A stretch of DNA of 64,000 bases from Hyaloscypha bicolor E. Its lineage: Eukaryota > Ascomycota > Leotiomycetes > Helotiales > Hyaloscyphaceae. The translations under genes and the position numbers were made by a program. Position 1 is the first letter of the stretch; every line of letters starts with the position of its first letter. The notes beneath the pieces were generated by a model. It was not told where the DNA came from and searched no databases. It was given only the letters and a program-made list of their open reading frames with translations. Of this stretch, positions 1 to 11,173 are shown in pieces. The DNA lies in contig NW_020194631.1 of NCBI RefSeq assembly GCF_002865645.1, positions 62,001 to 126,000 of the forward strand. Reading direction: 5' to 3'.

Positions 1-683
1 TCTTCGGCTAAGTTTTTAGGGGCCGAAAAGGGGCTCGCTTATTGAGCATTCACAGACCCACCCAACGAGCTTTGAGACAGGGGCTAAGTGTGGACCGGCG
101 TGGGCACTTACGCTTTACAAACTCAATGTGAGGATCGATAAGTCTGGACGAGAAATTAAGCCACAGATGACTACCACCTTAATATACGACCCAAAGGTGG
201 AGCGACTTCAAAAATCCGTTCGCCGGATTTTCTAAGGGACGTCCCGAGGGTCCTGGAGTTTTTCTCTTTTGCTGTCTTGCAAGGCTGTCTCCCTCCATTC
301 CGCCGTGTAATCTTTTGAGGTTGTCGACAGCAAGCTCGAATTCCCTGCATGTACAAATTGGCAGTAGTCCAGCCACACAAATGGGCCCAATCTTTATCTA
401 GCAAGTATCGGAGAATCAACGGAAAGGCCGGAAGACTCTGAAACTTGGATTGCGCTGATTTTAACTTATCTCCAATGCTTATGGGGCTGAAGGAGGGGCT
501 GCCCCGGATTTCACGTCGTATATCCCCGATCTAGTGACGGAGGTCGGATTTAGCGTCGGCATATCTCCAGAACGGAAAAACGTCCTATGATTTAAGAGAG
601 TTGCCTCAAATACAAATATTGAGATGTGTTTCTACTTAGATCTCACACCTAAATTCTCCTTTTTCAGAGAAGAGTAGCAAACA
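1..683. other. Intergenic, no gene seen
   Basis: Only short overlapping open frames (up to about 80 codons) occur here, none with recognisable family likeness. The last 100 bases or so would be the upstream region of the broken aldo-keto reductase gene. Confidence 0.6.
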
Positions 684-1588
684 ATGGCATTGCAAGAGAA
701 ATCCGCCGTCAAAGTCGTCTTCGGTGCAATGACCTTTGGTCGAGAAGGCACCGAACAAACTCGCGTTCATACTCTCGAAGACTGTTCTGCAATCCTCGAC
801 ATTTTCCAAGCTCATGGCCACAATGAAATCGATACAGCACGCTTCTATGGCGAAGGCACTTCTGAATCCTTCCTTGGAAATCTCGACTGGCAGAAAAGAG
901 GAATCGTTATGGACACGAAATACTATCCCACGGCTGGCAGGCAATTGCCGAAGAGCAATGCTCCAGAAGAAGGCTGGCGTCATACCCCCGAACATCTGAG
1001 GCAAAATCTGATGGACAGTCTGAAGGCTCTCAAGACTGACAACGTCGATATGTGGTACCTTCATGGCCCGGATCGCACCACACCGTACGAGGTTACGATG
1101 AAGGCAGTCAATGACCTCTACATCGAGCTGTGGAACCGGAATTATTCTCCTGCTTGAGGCACTATAAGATGAGTTTCTACAATTACAATCCGCTTGCTGG
1201 AGGCTACCTCACCTCTCGATATACTAGGGACACCCAAGACAAGTTCATCGAGACAGGGTCAAGATTTGACCCTTCCCGGTGGCAGGGAAAGATGTATCGG
1301 ATGAGATACTGGAATGATGCATATTTCGATGCGCTGGATATCCTGCGACCCGTGGCAAAGAAGCACGGCTTGACGGAAGCCGAGTGTGCGCTGCGGTGGA
1401 TGACACATCATTCGTTGTTGAAGAGAGAGTATGGCGATGGAATCATCATTGGAGCCAGTAGCACCAAGCATATGGAGGAAAATATGAAGCTGTTGGATGA
1501 TCCCAATCCTCTACCAGATGAGGTTGTCCAGGCGCTGGACGCAGGCTGGGAGAAAGTCAAGGGAATAAGTGGGAAGTACTGGCATTGA
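684..1588 (+). pseudogene. Aldo-keto reductase (AKR7 / aflatoxin aldehyde reductase-like), internal deletion with frameshift
   Basis: Two adjacent frames carry the two ends of one AKR7-type NADPH-dependent aldehyde reductase. The first (684-1157) begins with a normal ATG and holds the TIM-barrel start, the EIDTARFYGEG segment with the expected catalytic Asp and Tyr, DTKYY and YLHGPD (catalytic Lys and His). After AVNDLY near 1120 it runs out of family likeness and stops at 1157. The second frame resumes at about 1121 with HRAVEPELFSCLR and continues through NPLAGGYLTSRYTR and the C-terminal cofactor region (IIGASS) to a stop at 1588. Family members have about 40-45 residues between these two points. 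They are missing and the frame changes, so this is a deletion rather than an intron: there is no sequence left to splice out. The remaining codons look well preserved, so the loss may be recent, or an assembly fault. Confidence 0.8.
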
Positions 1589-1785
1589 CGAGGATTGCTT
1601 ATAGCAGAGTACCAGAGAGTAAGAAGAAGCCAATCAAAGACCTGCAGTCACTTTGAACTCATGTGGCTGGCTACATACAGCCTTTCTCTATCAACACCCC
1701 TTAACTTTTGACTGGACCAAAACCTAAACCAAGCAAACCACCTTACAAACACTATATACACTTGTGCACACGTTTCGGATCTTCC

Positions 1786-2355
1786 TCAATAATACAACTC
1801 CCTAATAACTTCCACAATTACACCATGGTCCTCATCTTGCTTTAAGCCACTAACAACCACAACAGCGACAACACCCTCAACCCCAGTGACCCTGATTGGA
1901 ACTCCCCCGCCATGTATGGCATAATCGCCTGCGCTGTTCCCTAAACCATATTTCTCTCGAAAGGCAACCTCATCGCCGCCGAACTTGCAGTGCATATACC
2001 AAGTACTACATCCCCACCGTAGAACGGTTTTCCGTTTCCTCGAAACCCAACTATCATTATCCGGCATTACTCCCGGATGCGTACATGTATGGAAAAGCGT
2101 TTGGTTCTGGTTCGCAAGAGATATGTTGATCACTACAGGTATAGGGAAAGTCAAGAGTCGATTTCGTAACGCAGAGCCTAGTTCCCACGCATCGTTCGTT
2201 GTGAAGTGTTCGAAGACTAACGAAGCATCGATCCGGGAAATTGATTCGAGCTGAACTTTGGATTAGCTTCATTTCGGAGATTTTGGACTTCAACACACGT
2301 CTCTGGGAGGCGTCTGTATGGGCCTCGGACTCTCTGGCGTCCTCCTGTCCGACAT
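1786..2355 (-). CDS. UPF0303 / heme-degrading-domain (HbpS-GlcG-like) family protein
   Basis: Proposed exons, in transcript order, are 2355-2299 and 2250-1786, with a 48-nt intron (donor GTGTGT, acceptor TTCAG preceded by a CTAATC branch-like site). This gives 173 residues, in line with the family length. The second exon reads through FTTNDAWELGSALRNRL, FPIPVVINISLANQ, the basic SRKRKTVLR stretch, and near the end YAIHGGGVPIRVTGVEGVV and VVVSGLKQDEDH, all hallmarks of the UPF0303/DUF336 family. The molecular role of fungal members is not established; bacterial relatives bind or degrade heme. The start is uncertain. I chose the ATG at 2355 because it gives a normal-sized protein, but the same frame stays open to an ATG at 2754. 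The gene is convergent with the broken aldo-keto reductase gene. Confidence 0.75.
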
Positions 2356-3877
2356 ATTGACAGCGTAGTGCTCTGGAATAGGCAGTATTCTAGAATCTCG
2401 ATCGACAAGGCGTGTCCCCTTCAAAGGTGGGATTCGTGGCGAAGCACGCGGGGTTACTACTCGATCCCAGCCCAGCACGTTTTCGTCCTTCTCCCAGTTT
2501 GGCGTATTCACTTTCCTGCTCGATTCTTCCAATATCTCAAGTATAACAGACAATTGGTCTTCTCGCGCCCATTCGAAGTCTGCGCTCTTTCGTCGGAGCA
2601 GCCGGTTTCGCTCGTGGTCTTCGAAATCCTCGTACTCGTCTCTGACGTCAACGGATGCAGGGTTGTGCGACTCGTTTCCTCGCTCCACTGACTTGCCCTT
2701 CTGCAGTCGACGGACCCCTCTCTTCTCTCGATTGCGTAGTCCGCAAAACAGCATTGGACATGTTGACGCTACTCTGTCTGCCTCGGGGACATCGCGTGCG
2801 GTTGGGATAGAGAGTACATTAGTACGAGTTGATATTAGTCTTCATCTTGTTCGAACTCTATCAGTGGACCCGTCATTACATCGACTTAGGGGATGTGGAA
2901 TGAACGGAGGGGCGAGTACGACTGCATGGCGTGGGTCATGCAAAAAAAGAAATTCTCAAGGTCGCATGTCAGATATCCAGGTAGGCCTCCTAGTATCTTC
3001 CTTGGACGAAGATGGTGAAGGAGTGAGGTAGAATTTGAGTACGCATCGGTGATCCCTGTTTCGCTTCACTGGGCCAACCGACGACCTCATACCAATTTCG
3101 CAATTTGGAAAAGGGGGCTCCTGTCAGCCTGAAACAAAGAAGGTTATGAGTACTTTTCTACTGTAGAAACGAGGCACCATCAGTGGGAAGAGTTTTCAGA
3201 CGAAGAAGGCCTGAAAGCCACGGAGTTCGAGTGAACTTCCCGACTTAGGTCCAGGCTCTCACTCAAAGTTTATTTTCAGAAACACATCTTCTTTCATCTA
3301 TTTCAAGGGATCCTCACAGTTCGAGTCAAGACTTTTATCATTAAACTCTAGTCCATTTGTCAAACTCGGGCGGTGCCTCATCGTATATCTTCGTTCAGTC
3401 GGATCGTTCATTCCGAGACTGCGCAAGCTGATCAGTCTGCTGCCATGAACGCTTGATTTGTGATAATGTGAGTGTTGAAACTTGGAAATGCCAATGTCTT
3501 CCAATCCTCGAGTTATTCCAAAACCTTCGAAGTGTACATTTCAACATTCATCTTAATTGTGCGAGAGTAGCAAAGGTGGACTTTTTATTTTCTATCCACT
3601 TCACTCTATTATCTCTGGCTATCTTGGGAAATTTCAACTCATATGGCCTTGAATGATCAAGTGTCATTTGGCCATTTTGATATGGTATTGTAGCCCTTCA
3701 GTAACTATGCTGTTCACGAAATCCTTCAATGCAAGTTTTCGGCTGTACCACCAGCGTCGTAATCTAATTGGTTCCAAGCCCCCTGCTAACCTTTACTCAC
3801 CGTTCAACATACTATATATTCTAAAACCAACCTATATCCGCTATAAAGGAGAAACTTTCAACCTATCATAAGACGCA
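2356..3877. other. Region with an unassigned open frame, otherwise empty
   Basis: On the minus strand, 2754-2356 is an uninterrupted charged frame (about 133 codons, rich in Arg, Glu and Asp) lying directly in frame with the UPF0303 gene. It could be an N-terminal extension, part of another gene, or chance. From 2760 to 3877 I see only short open frames and no family likeness. Confidence 0.4.
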
Positions 3878-4424
3878 ATGGGCACAGAACAAACCTCTCG
3901 ACCCTCTCCTTCGTTCACACTCTTTCCAAACTTCACCTTAGAGCGTCGTCTCCTCATCTGGCACCACACTTTGCAACCCCGCACCCACGAAATAATCTAC
4001 GACACCTCTTCCACCACGGTTCCAAATCCCACCGTGCGCCTCCCACCATCCTCCAAATAAACCAAGAATGCCGTTCCTTCGGCCTGCCTCACTACACCCT
4101 CTACTTCGGCAGCACATTCCAGCCTCCCCTCATTTACTTTAACTTCGCCCTCGACACAGTCTACCTCCCTGGGGCACTCAAAGCCCACATCCCCCACTTC
4201 TTCGGTATCTTGTCGGATTGCGAGATTGAGAAGTTGGAGTATCTAGCCATCTCGGCAGTGATATTTCTACGGAGTAGTGTGGACCCTGTTGAGTCTCGGG
4301 GCCGTTGAGACGTGTTGTGCAAGAAATGATGGGGCTTAGGGACTTGATGGTTGTGTATTCGCTTTCTGAGCTGATGTTCCCTACCCAGATTCGAGAGGAT
4401 TATGAGCGGCAGATAAAAGTTTGT
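3878..4424 (+). pseudogene. 2EXR-domain protein, broken by frameshifts
   Basis: The frame from the ATG at 3878 reads FTLFPNFTLERRLLIWH, a clear start of the fungal 2EXR domain (usual form FxxFPxLPxELRxxIW), and stops at 4060. A second frame, overlapping by a few codons near 4030, continues with APPTILQINQECRSFGLPHY, then YFNFALDTVYLPG. This is the usual second half of the domain, where names such as NRESR and FELDTVY are typical. It stops near 4309, and a third frame continues with MMGLRDLMVVYSLSELMFP to about 4424. At least two frame changes without splice signals make an intact product unlikely. The 2EXR family is large and of unknown function in leotiomycete and sordariomycete genomes. Confidence 0.75.
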
Positions 4425-5436
4425 TGAAGAATTTCCTCTTGGAGGATAGGGATTACTGTTAGGGAGCTGCCGAAGAGCGATGAGTGAAGTGTGATGGGGT
4501 TTGATACTTGGCAGGGGTAGAAGTTTCGGCCGGTTTATGGGTGGAGGGGTGAGTGGCCAGCGGTTGTTGAGAGGGAAGGGAGGGTTCTTGGGGGGAGGAT
4601 TAGGGTTGGTGCGGCGGAGAATGATGGCACTTGGGATAGAGTTTTTGGATGATGCGTTGGAGGGGATGGTGTTGAATGATGATGGATAAATGAGGGTTGT
4701 TGAGAAAAGATAGAATCACGAAACATCTGCTAGTGAAGAATTCGACCAGCAGCAAAGAAAGTCTATGACCTGACAACCAGAATACAGAGTACATGGAAGA
4801 AAATATCGCCATCAGACTCTTACTAAGAGGTTCCCGTGCTCTAGTCATCATCTTCTCAGTCCAGACTCCAGAGCTAAGCAACCTTAAAGCCATCATCATC
4901 TCCCTCAATCATGGTTCAGGAACCACCGCCTCTCGGAGGATTTTTGCAGACGTGCAACAGAAGACAAAACTCTCAGGACCGAGCACGCTTTTGGCAATGA
5001 TGAGAGCTTCTGAGAGACGGGAAGTGATGTAATGAGAGCAAGAAAGTGAACTGTGACAGGGGCAGATCGAGATCGTGGAAGCTAGAAGACGGTTCCTAGA
5101 TTACCGAACGTGTAGATCAGCTTTGGGGATTTAGATGATTTTCGGGACGGGGGAAGTGGAGAAAGAGGGTCTGGACGGGTTTGGTCAGAAATAGTGGGTG
5201 GCAATATATTGTATTAGTGGTTCAATATATTCTCGTGCGAATCGTCAATGCTTCGTCATGGATGTAAGCTGCCGTCATGACCTAATCCCTCTTTGTCGCC
5301 AAAGTCTTGTTAGACTTAATGACTCGTAACAGCCACTCCTTATCCAATGTAACGAACTGCCCAGGATCTCGACCGTCTCTGTGATGCCGCCTGAAGTGTG
5401 TCTTTTGTTCATACCAGTTTCGAGGCCGACGTCTTC
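4425..5436. other. Intergenic, no gene seen
   Basis: Short frames only; none longer than about 100 codons and none with family likeness. The stretch 4500-4700 is strongly G-rich on the plus strand, which opens long but low-complexity frames on both strands. Confidence 0.5.
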
Positions 5437-5825
5437 TCACCGTCTCCTCTCTTGCCCCTGCATACTCTCCTGTCTCGTCGCTCCTTGGGCCCTCATCTCC
5501 AACTCCCTAATTTTCTTCTCCAGTCCTAGCCTCTTCGCAACCAATCCACCACGTTGTTCCTCGAGCTGTGCGATCTTCTCTGTGGGTGTAGCTTCGCGAC
5601 GTTTCTCAGCAATCTGTTTCCTCCGTATCAGCGACAACTCTTAACATTCAACCCGGGAAAGGAAAGGGGAGTAGAGGCGGATGGGAGAAGAGAGATAATT
5701 ACCTGCTTTAACTCCGACTTCGTCTTCAGCCCAGCACCATACCAAGCCCCAGTTGCAGTGATGGACGCAATGGCAGCTGTCCACACTATCCTTCTAATCT
5801 TCTGCTGTTGCGCCGACGCCGACAT
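5437..5825 (-). CDS. Small conserved-looking membrane/coiled-coil protein
   Basis: Exons, in transcript order, are 5825-5703 and 5613-5437, with an 89-nt intron (donor GTAATT, acceptor CAG, phase 0). The product is 99 residues. It has a basic start (QQQKIRR), one short hydrophobic segment (VWTAAIASITATGAWYGAG, about residues 14-32), and a charged helical tail (EKRREATPTEKIAQLEEQRG) predicted by eye to form a coiled coil, ending in a basic, Gln-rich tip. I recall similar small proteins in other moulds but cannot name a function. A single-pass inner-membrane or ER protein is a reasonable reading. The clean splice joining two helices in frame supports a real gene. Confidence 0.65.
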
Positions 5826-6005
5826 CTCTTTCTTCCTTATCGCTGGATTACTTTCATCACATTGCACATCACTTGTCGTTCAGCTTCTCTCTTCGTGGTC
5901 GTGTTGATGAAAGCTCAAAGGTCGAGGAGGGATCGTAGCGAGCCTATGCAAAAAGCCCGCAAACCTCCGATTTGCCGATCCCACAGCACCAAACAGACCA
6001 GCGCT

Positions 6006-6272
6006 TCAGGGCCAGAACTCCCTCCATGCAGCATCAGAAGCACGCCGCCTCTTCTCTGCTAGCTCCCTCCTCTTCCTCTTCACTTCATCTTGTTCGCTGC
6101 TTCTCCTTTTATGTCCATACTTCCATTCCTTCATTTCCGTATTCGCGTCTGTACTCGAATCCGAGGCAAATGATGATGCGGAGTCGGTCCGGGAAGGCGC
6201 CAGTCTGCTGTTGAGATCTGCAGTGGAGAGACAGGTGATGAAGGATGTGAGTTTTATCTGCAGAGGCGCCAT
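6006..6272 (-). CDS. Small hypothetical protein, basic C-terminus
   Basis: A single 88-codon frame with an ATG start. It has a hydrophobic first 20 residues, a Ser/Thr/Asp-rich middle and a strongly basic tail (KRRSSEQDEVKRKRRELAEK) ending AAWREFWP. No family was recognised. The composition looks coding rather than random, and the spacing to the neighbouring minus-strand genes would suit a small gene, but there is no motif to confirm it. It could also be the last exon of a larger gene. Confidence 0.35.
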   Translation of the reverse strand: MAPLQIKLTSFITCLSTADLNSRLAPSRTDSASSFASDSSTDANTEMKEWKYGHKRRSSEQDEVKRKRRELAEKRRRASDAAWREFWP

Positions 6273-6706
6273 CCTGACTTTCTCCCCCTCTCATTACTGT
6301 TTTGAAAGAGAGGATCGGTAGAGAGGAGGGAGAGGAGGAATGTGAGTTTGGATGTAGAAGTGGCTGAATCAGGCCCTTCGGTTGACCAGCCAGCGGGGCA
6401 GTGACATCGTGACAGGGTTTCGAGGGGATGATCAAACACAGCGTGACCTCGTTGTCTGAGAGTTTCAATTGTTGCTTTCGTTTGTGGAGGGGTGCGGCGT
6501 GGCAATTTTCTTGGCTTGTATTGTTTTCTTAATTATTGATTGTAACCTCTCCTTTGAAAGGAACCAAAAACCAATGCTTCATCTCGCTCATTGAGAAGTC
6601 TTCATTACTTTCCCTACACTCACCAAGCAGAGGTACTGATTTTCAAAATGAAGCATCGTCAATTGGATCAAATGCAAGTCTTTAAGTCTCCTCTAGCTCT
6701 AAACCT
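6273..6706. other. Intergenic, no gene seen
   Basis: This separates the small hypothetical gene from the 3' end of the lactone oxidase gene. Only short overlapping frames are present. Confidence 0.5.
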
Positions 6707-8332
6707 CTACCCCTTGACCGTAACATCACTCTCCCTCAAGTGATCAAAACTCTCCTCAGAAGTACTCCCACTTAACCCACAGTCATCTTCAACCTCACCC
6801 ATGACCAAGACACCACCCTTCCAAATCTTCTTCCTTCCAACCTCTACTTCCTCAAGTGCCAACTTCCGTCCCTCGCCCAGAATATACCTCCTATGCCACT
6901 CACCCACAAACATGCCCTCCGGATCAGCATCGTTTCTAATCTTCCTCCACTCTAACAATTTATTCCCATACATCTCCTCAATATCCTTTCCATTTGCGTC
7001 GAAGTTCTTCGCCCAGTGAGGTCTACCGCCAAGTTCCCGCATCAGGTACTCAAAACCTTGGTAATAGCGTGCACGGCAGGGAGGATCCATGTCATAGGGT
7101 CGGTATAACGTGGCGTTGAGGTAGAGCGTAGCCTCTTCTGAGCAAGTGGGATCAAGATGTGGCCGTGGAGTTGTGCTATTTGAGGTTTCTGTAACCCGGA
7201 CTTCAACGGGAGCATGAACCCAGAGGCCGTCTGCTGAGTATGGGATTCCATGTGGAACATAATCTGGATCCTCAGGGGTCAGATGATTCAGCCATGAGCT
7301 GAGACGACGAAGTGCTTCCGGTCCTTTGTGGAGGGGGATAGCCCATTCGTTGACAAACTGTGAGTATAAGCAATTCATGAGAAGAGCTTGCCGAGATGGC
7401 TGGATGGCGGATGTAGTGCTTCCATTGGGGAAACCGTATTGCATGCCGAAGACGAACCATTCAATCCAGGGAAGCATCCTAGGAACATATTGTGCTGCGT
7501 ACAGCAGGTTGTGATAAATATGAAATCCGAGCCAGGCATCATAATAAGATTTAGGAGGCGGTCGTAGTGCGAGTTTTGTCTTCTCTGCTGTCCACACCAC
7601 AGACCTCCTTGTGTAAGGAAACCACCAGACACGAACGAACTCTGTCTGGGTCCATAAATCCTTATTCCAGGAGTTGAACATAGACAAATCTGTATCAACC
7701 ACTTGTTTCCAAGCCAAAGTGAAGGCTGGCACCGCCTGGAAGGTGATCTCAACAATAATTCCCAAGGCACCTAGGGAGATCAACGCTGCGCGGAACAGCT
7801 CCGCATTCTGCGTAGGAGAACATGTTTCCATCTTCCCATTCGCAAGCATAATCTTCAGCTGTAAAATCGAAGCCGACAAGATCCCATGCTTCAAAGTACT
7901 CCCATGCGTACCCGTACTTATAGCCCCCGCGATACTCTGATCATTGATACTCCCCAAATTCGGCATCGCCAACCCCACCTTATCCAGCTCCTCTCCAACC
8001 GCGAACAGCCGTATCCCGCTCTGCATAACGACGACGCATTTCTCCTTATCCACAGAGAGGATCTTGTTGAATTTGTCGAGGTTGACGAGCCAGGAGGAGG
8101 TGCAGGTTATGTCTGAGGGAGAGTGCCCGCAACCGACGGTCGTGATGCGGCGTCTGCATCTTCGAGCGAGGTTCACGAGTTTCTCGACTTCGGCGATGGA
8201 TTGGGGCTGGATGTAGAGTTCGGGGGAGGAGTGGAAGGTTCGTGCCCAGGTCGACTGGGTATGGTTTGTGGTAGCGCGGAAGGGGATATCGTCGTTGAAC
8301 TTGCTCAACTCGGAGGTGATTGCGGGGTCCAT
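6707..8332 (-). CDS. ALO1: D-arabinono-1,4-lactone oxidase
   Basis: An intronless gene of 541 residues, close to the usual fungal length. The enzyme oxidises D-arabinono-1,4-lactone with O2 to D-erythroascorbate, the fungal vitamin C analogue, and sits in the mitochondrial outer membrane. An N-terminal PCMH-type FAD domain carries VGCGHSPSD with His70, the expected site of covalent FAD attachment. It is followed by PNLGSINDQSIAGAISTGTH, the flavin-binding loop. The C-terminal ALO domain has PHWAKNFD and a closing EWRKIRNDADPEGMF and WHRRYILG. The ATG at 8332 gives the expected short leader (MDPAITSELSKF) before the FAD domain. No sign of damage. Confidence 0.95.
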   Translation of the reverse strand: MDPAITSELSKFNDDIPFRATTNHTQSTWARTFHSSPELYIQPQSIAEVEKLVNLARRCRRRITTVGCGHSPSDITCTSSWLVNLDKFNKILSVDKEKCVVVMQSGIRLFAVGEELDKVGLAMPNLGSINDQSIAGAISTGTHGSTLKHGILSASILQLKIMLANGKMETCSPTQNAELFRAALISLGALGIIVEITFQAVPAFTLAWKQVVDTDLSMFNSWNKDLWTQTEFVRVWWFPYTRRSVVWTAEKTKLALRPPPKSYYDAWLGFHIYHNLLYAAQYVPRMLPWIEWFVFGMQYGFPNGSTTSAIQPSRQALLMNCLYSQFVNEWAIPLHKGPEALRRLSSWLNHLTPEDPDYVPHGIPYSADGLWVHAPVEVRVTETSNSTTPRPHLDPTCSEEATLYLNATLYRPYDMDPPCRARYYQGFEYLMRELGGRPHWAKNFDANGKDIEEMYGNKLLEWRKIRNDADPEGMFVGEWHRRYILGEGRKLALEEVEVGRKKIWKGGVLVMGEVEDDCGLSGSTSEESFDHLRESDVTVKG

Positions 8333-9896
8333 TTTGAAGATTCAGGAACCAGTGGCCGAGAGGATATCAGTCGGGGCCTGGGGGGAGTGAAGTGTGAACC
8401 CTTGCCTGGTGTATTCAGAGCATATTCGATGATGGACTTGAAGAGTTGGGTGAGACCTATCGTCCCTGGAAGGGACAAAAGGAAGTTACATCTTTTTAAG
8501 GATAAACTTAGGTGGAGTGAGCCGCGAGTGGTAGAGGGGGATCTGGGCCTATGACAGGGATCATGATTCAGATCTTTACCGCCTTTGACCTTCTGCTTCC
8601 ACAACTCTCATTATTGACTTGGAATATCTCCCACAGCGAATCCAAGGAATGTCAAAAATATCTTCTTGATTTCCTTTCCCAGCTCAGCAGTTTTTTTTTG
8701 TGGCCTTGCTACCCCCCACCGAAGCACCAGATGTCGCCATCTGATAAAAATCTACAGGGATCTCTCCGCCGGCAAAGCAATCTTCAGGGCCCACCGGATC
8801 TTGTCATCGAGGTGTCCACATCATCATTTCTCTTGGCCGTCTCTCTAATCCTTGATCCGCACCCTCAACTCGACTGAGGTCCATCGAATCCAAACTTTCT
8901 CGTCCCGTACCAACTCAGAAGTCATTCCATATCTAATGTGGAAAGTCGGAGCAAACGAATTGGCTTAACATTCCATCTGAAAGAGGTCGACCCATTTCCC
9001 CGAACTCACAACACCTTGTTTCAACATCATTTCGGGTGTCCATCGAACACCGGGATGGAGATTTCAGCTTTCTATGGCATCAACAGGTGGCAGCGATGAT
9101 ACTTTTCTATTTCCTGGCTCCGAGAGTTGGTTGGGACCTGATCATCTTTCTTTTCCCTCTTGCAAGAGGTTACGCTAGGGAGTTAGCGATTGTTGATACA
9201 TTATTCCCTTTCCACGGGCCTTTTGGTCCTTTCCTCTTGTACCCCGAAGCCAGAACGGGACATTGAACTTCCTATTCTAATCTGGCACTCCCTCAGAAGT
9301 CTCTTCTAGTTTGCGTTGCCAGATCAGCCCTTAAAGTGTGCCCCTCCTGGGTGGCCTGAATCCCATCTCACCCCCCTCGAATGGAATACCAGGGAAGCTT
9401 AGATATCTGGATCCTCAGAAGTCAAGGAGACAGAGAATCAAGTTTGATACACGGATTGAACAAGTTGTTGTCCTGACACTCTACCATTGTGCTTCGTGTC
9501 AATCCTTACATCTGCCCAACTAGAGTTATACGGGATTGCGGACAACAACATCTAGCAGCGAACCACTCCGAAACTTCACCGAAGTGAGGGCGCCTCTGAC
9601 TAATAATATGGAATTTAGCACTTACCGAAATGGAATATGCAAGTAGAGAACCCTTGGATATGGGGGGCGAGGAGTGACTTTCATCCCCCTGCAGGTACTT
9701 CCCGACCCCCAAGAGCCTTGGGAAAACATATAACGTTCTGCTGCCCCCTCACGGTCCTCACACCAAAATTCAACCGTCCTCCATTTTTCAAGGTAAACGG
9801 ATTTGTTCTTTGGTTACTCGCACTCACGCCCCGTTTGGCAGTCAATCGACTGAAAGGCCCTGTTCACCGCCCTCACGCTACGCCCTCACACACATT
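8333..9896. other. Long intergenic region
   Basis: About 1.5 kb between the divergently transcribed lactone oxidase and zinc-finger genes, so it must hold both promoters. Several frames of 60-110 codons are present but show no family likeness. I see no repeat or RNA gene. Confidence 0.5.
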
Positions 9897-11054
9897 ATGC
9901 AACTTCTAGTCAGCCCCGATACGGAGGAGATTATCCAAGCCAACGAGAATCAAGTATTTGGCTCTGGGAGGTAAGGCGCTCTTTTTTTTTTACTAACCTT
10001 CTTACACAGCCTAGCTGGCTCTGCCTTGTCAAACGCCATTTCCAATAACCTTGCATACGATGCGGATCCACTTCCAGCCCAGCCTTCTTTTGTCCGACGC
10101 GACAATAGAAGCTTGGTGACTCTTGGCCGACCTACGAGCTATTTGGACCCCTTTGTTAGAGTACCAGGAAGCAGCCCTTGGAATTATTCGGCTGGACTTC
10201 AGTTCGAACAGCCTCATGAGTTCTCACGTTCTCAGAACTATGGCCTCGGAAACACTCTGTGCAACAATCCTTGGAATCCAGTGGTCCATTCCGAGGTCCA
10301 GGCATGGGATTTCAACAATTGTCAGTCCAGTACTAGGGTGTCAGGCACAACGTCGACGACCGTACCCGCTTTCACCCGCAGCAATAGCGGTAACACCGAT
10401 GTTGGAACGTGGCATAATGTTGATGCTCAAGATAACAACTATTCTATTCCTGGCCACAATTTGGCCAATGGCAACTTGGAGGCTTTGAATGCTTCAGTCA
10501 TCGGCAATCATCCATTGGACATACTCTCCATGGGCGTTGGACAGGCTGCGTACGAGAGGCTGATGTCTGGACTTGATGATGTCTCTCAACAGGGACCATG
10601 GGGTTATGGTACGGCGATTTGTGGACAGACTCTCTCTACAAATCTCTTCCCGGACCCTGGTCCGTCCCCCCAGCCCAGTGGTGGTATTTTGAGTATTGCA
10701 GAAAGCCAGAGCCTTTTGTTTCTGGAATCTCATGCCCAAGACTTTCAGAACGGATTTCATCTGGCCCAGGGTTCATCACCGGGCACTAATCAAACGAGCC
10801 CTCCGCAGCAGTCCGCTATCACAGTCCGCCATTACTCCTGCTCCAATGGCAATTGCACGAAAGTGTTCAGGCGGAAGTCTGATCATGCTCATCACATCCG
10901 AGCTGTCCATGGAGTCAATCGTGTCCAGTACTTCTGCCATGTCCAAGGATGTCCAAAGAGCCAAGGCCAAGGCCAGGGATACAGCCGCGATGACAAGCTC
11001 ACTGAGCACTTGTGGAAGAAGCATGGTAATTTGGGGTATTCGAAGAGCAGATAG
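9897..11054 (+). CDS. C2H2 zinc-finger protein
   Basis: Exons 9897-9970 and 10010-11054 are joined across a 39-nt intron (GTAAGG...TACTAAC...ACACAG). The upstream exon was added because it starts with an ATG and joins in frame as FGSGSLAGSALSNAI. The product is 372 residues. Most of it is low-complexity, Ser/Asn/Gln/Gly-rich and probably disordered. At the C-terminus are two C2H2 fingers: one with CSNGNC followed by HHIRAVH, and one with CHVQGC, a long loop, and HLWKKH. This layout is typical of fungal-specific regulators of unknown target. A nuclear DNA-binding role is inferred from the fingers only. It ends shortly after the second finger. Confidence 0.8.
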
Positions 11055-11173
11055 AGTTGTTCCTTTGGTGGGAAAACCAGTACATCATGGATATGACCGT
11101 CGGAAGGGAAGCCTGGGAGAACGGGACTGACGAATTTCCGTTCATCTGCTTGATTTATCTGCTTTAGTTTTAT

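Noticed and set aside
684..1588. AKR7 break read as an intron
   Set aside because: The two frames overlap at 1130-1157 and no GT...AG segment separates them; family sequence is missing rather than interrupted.
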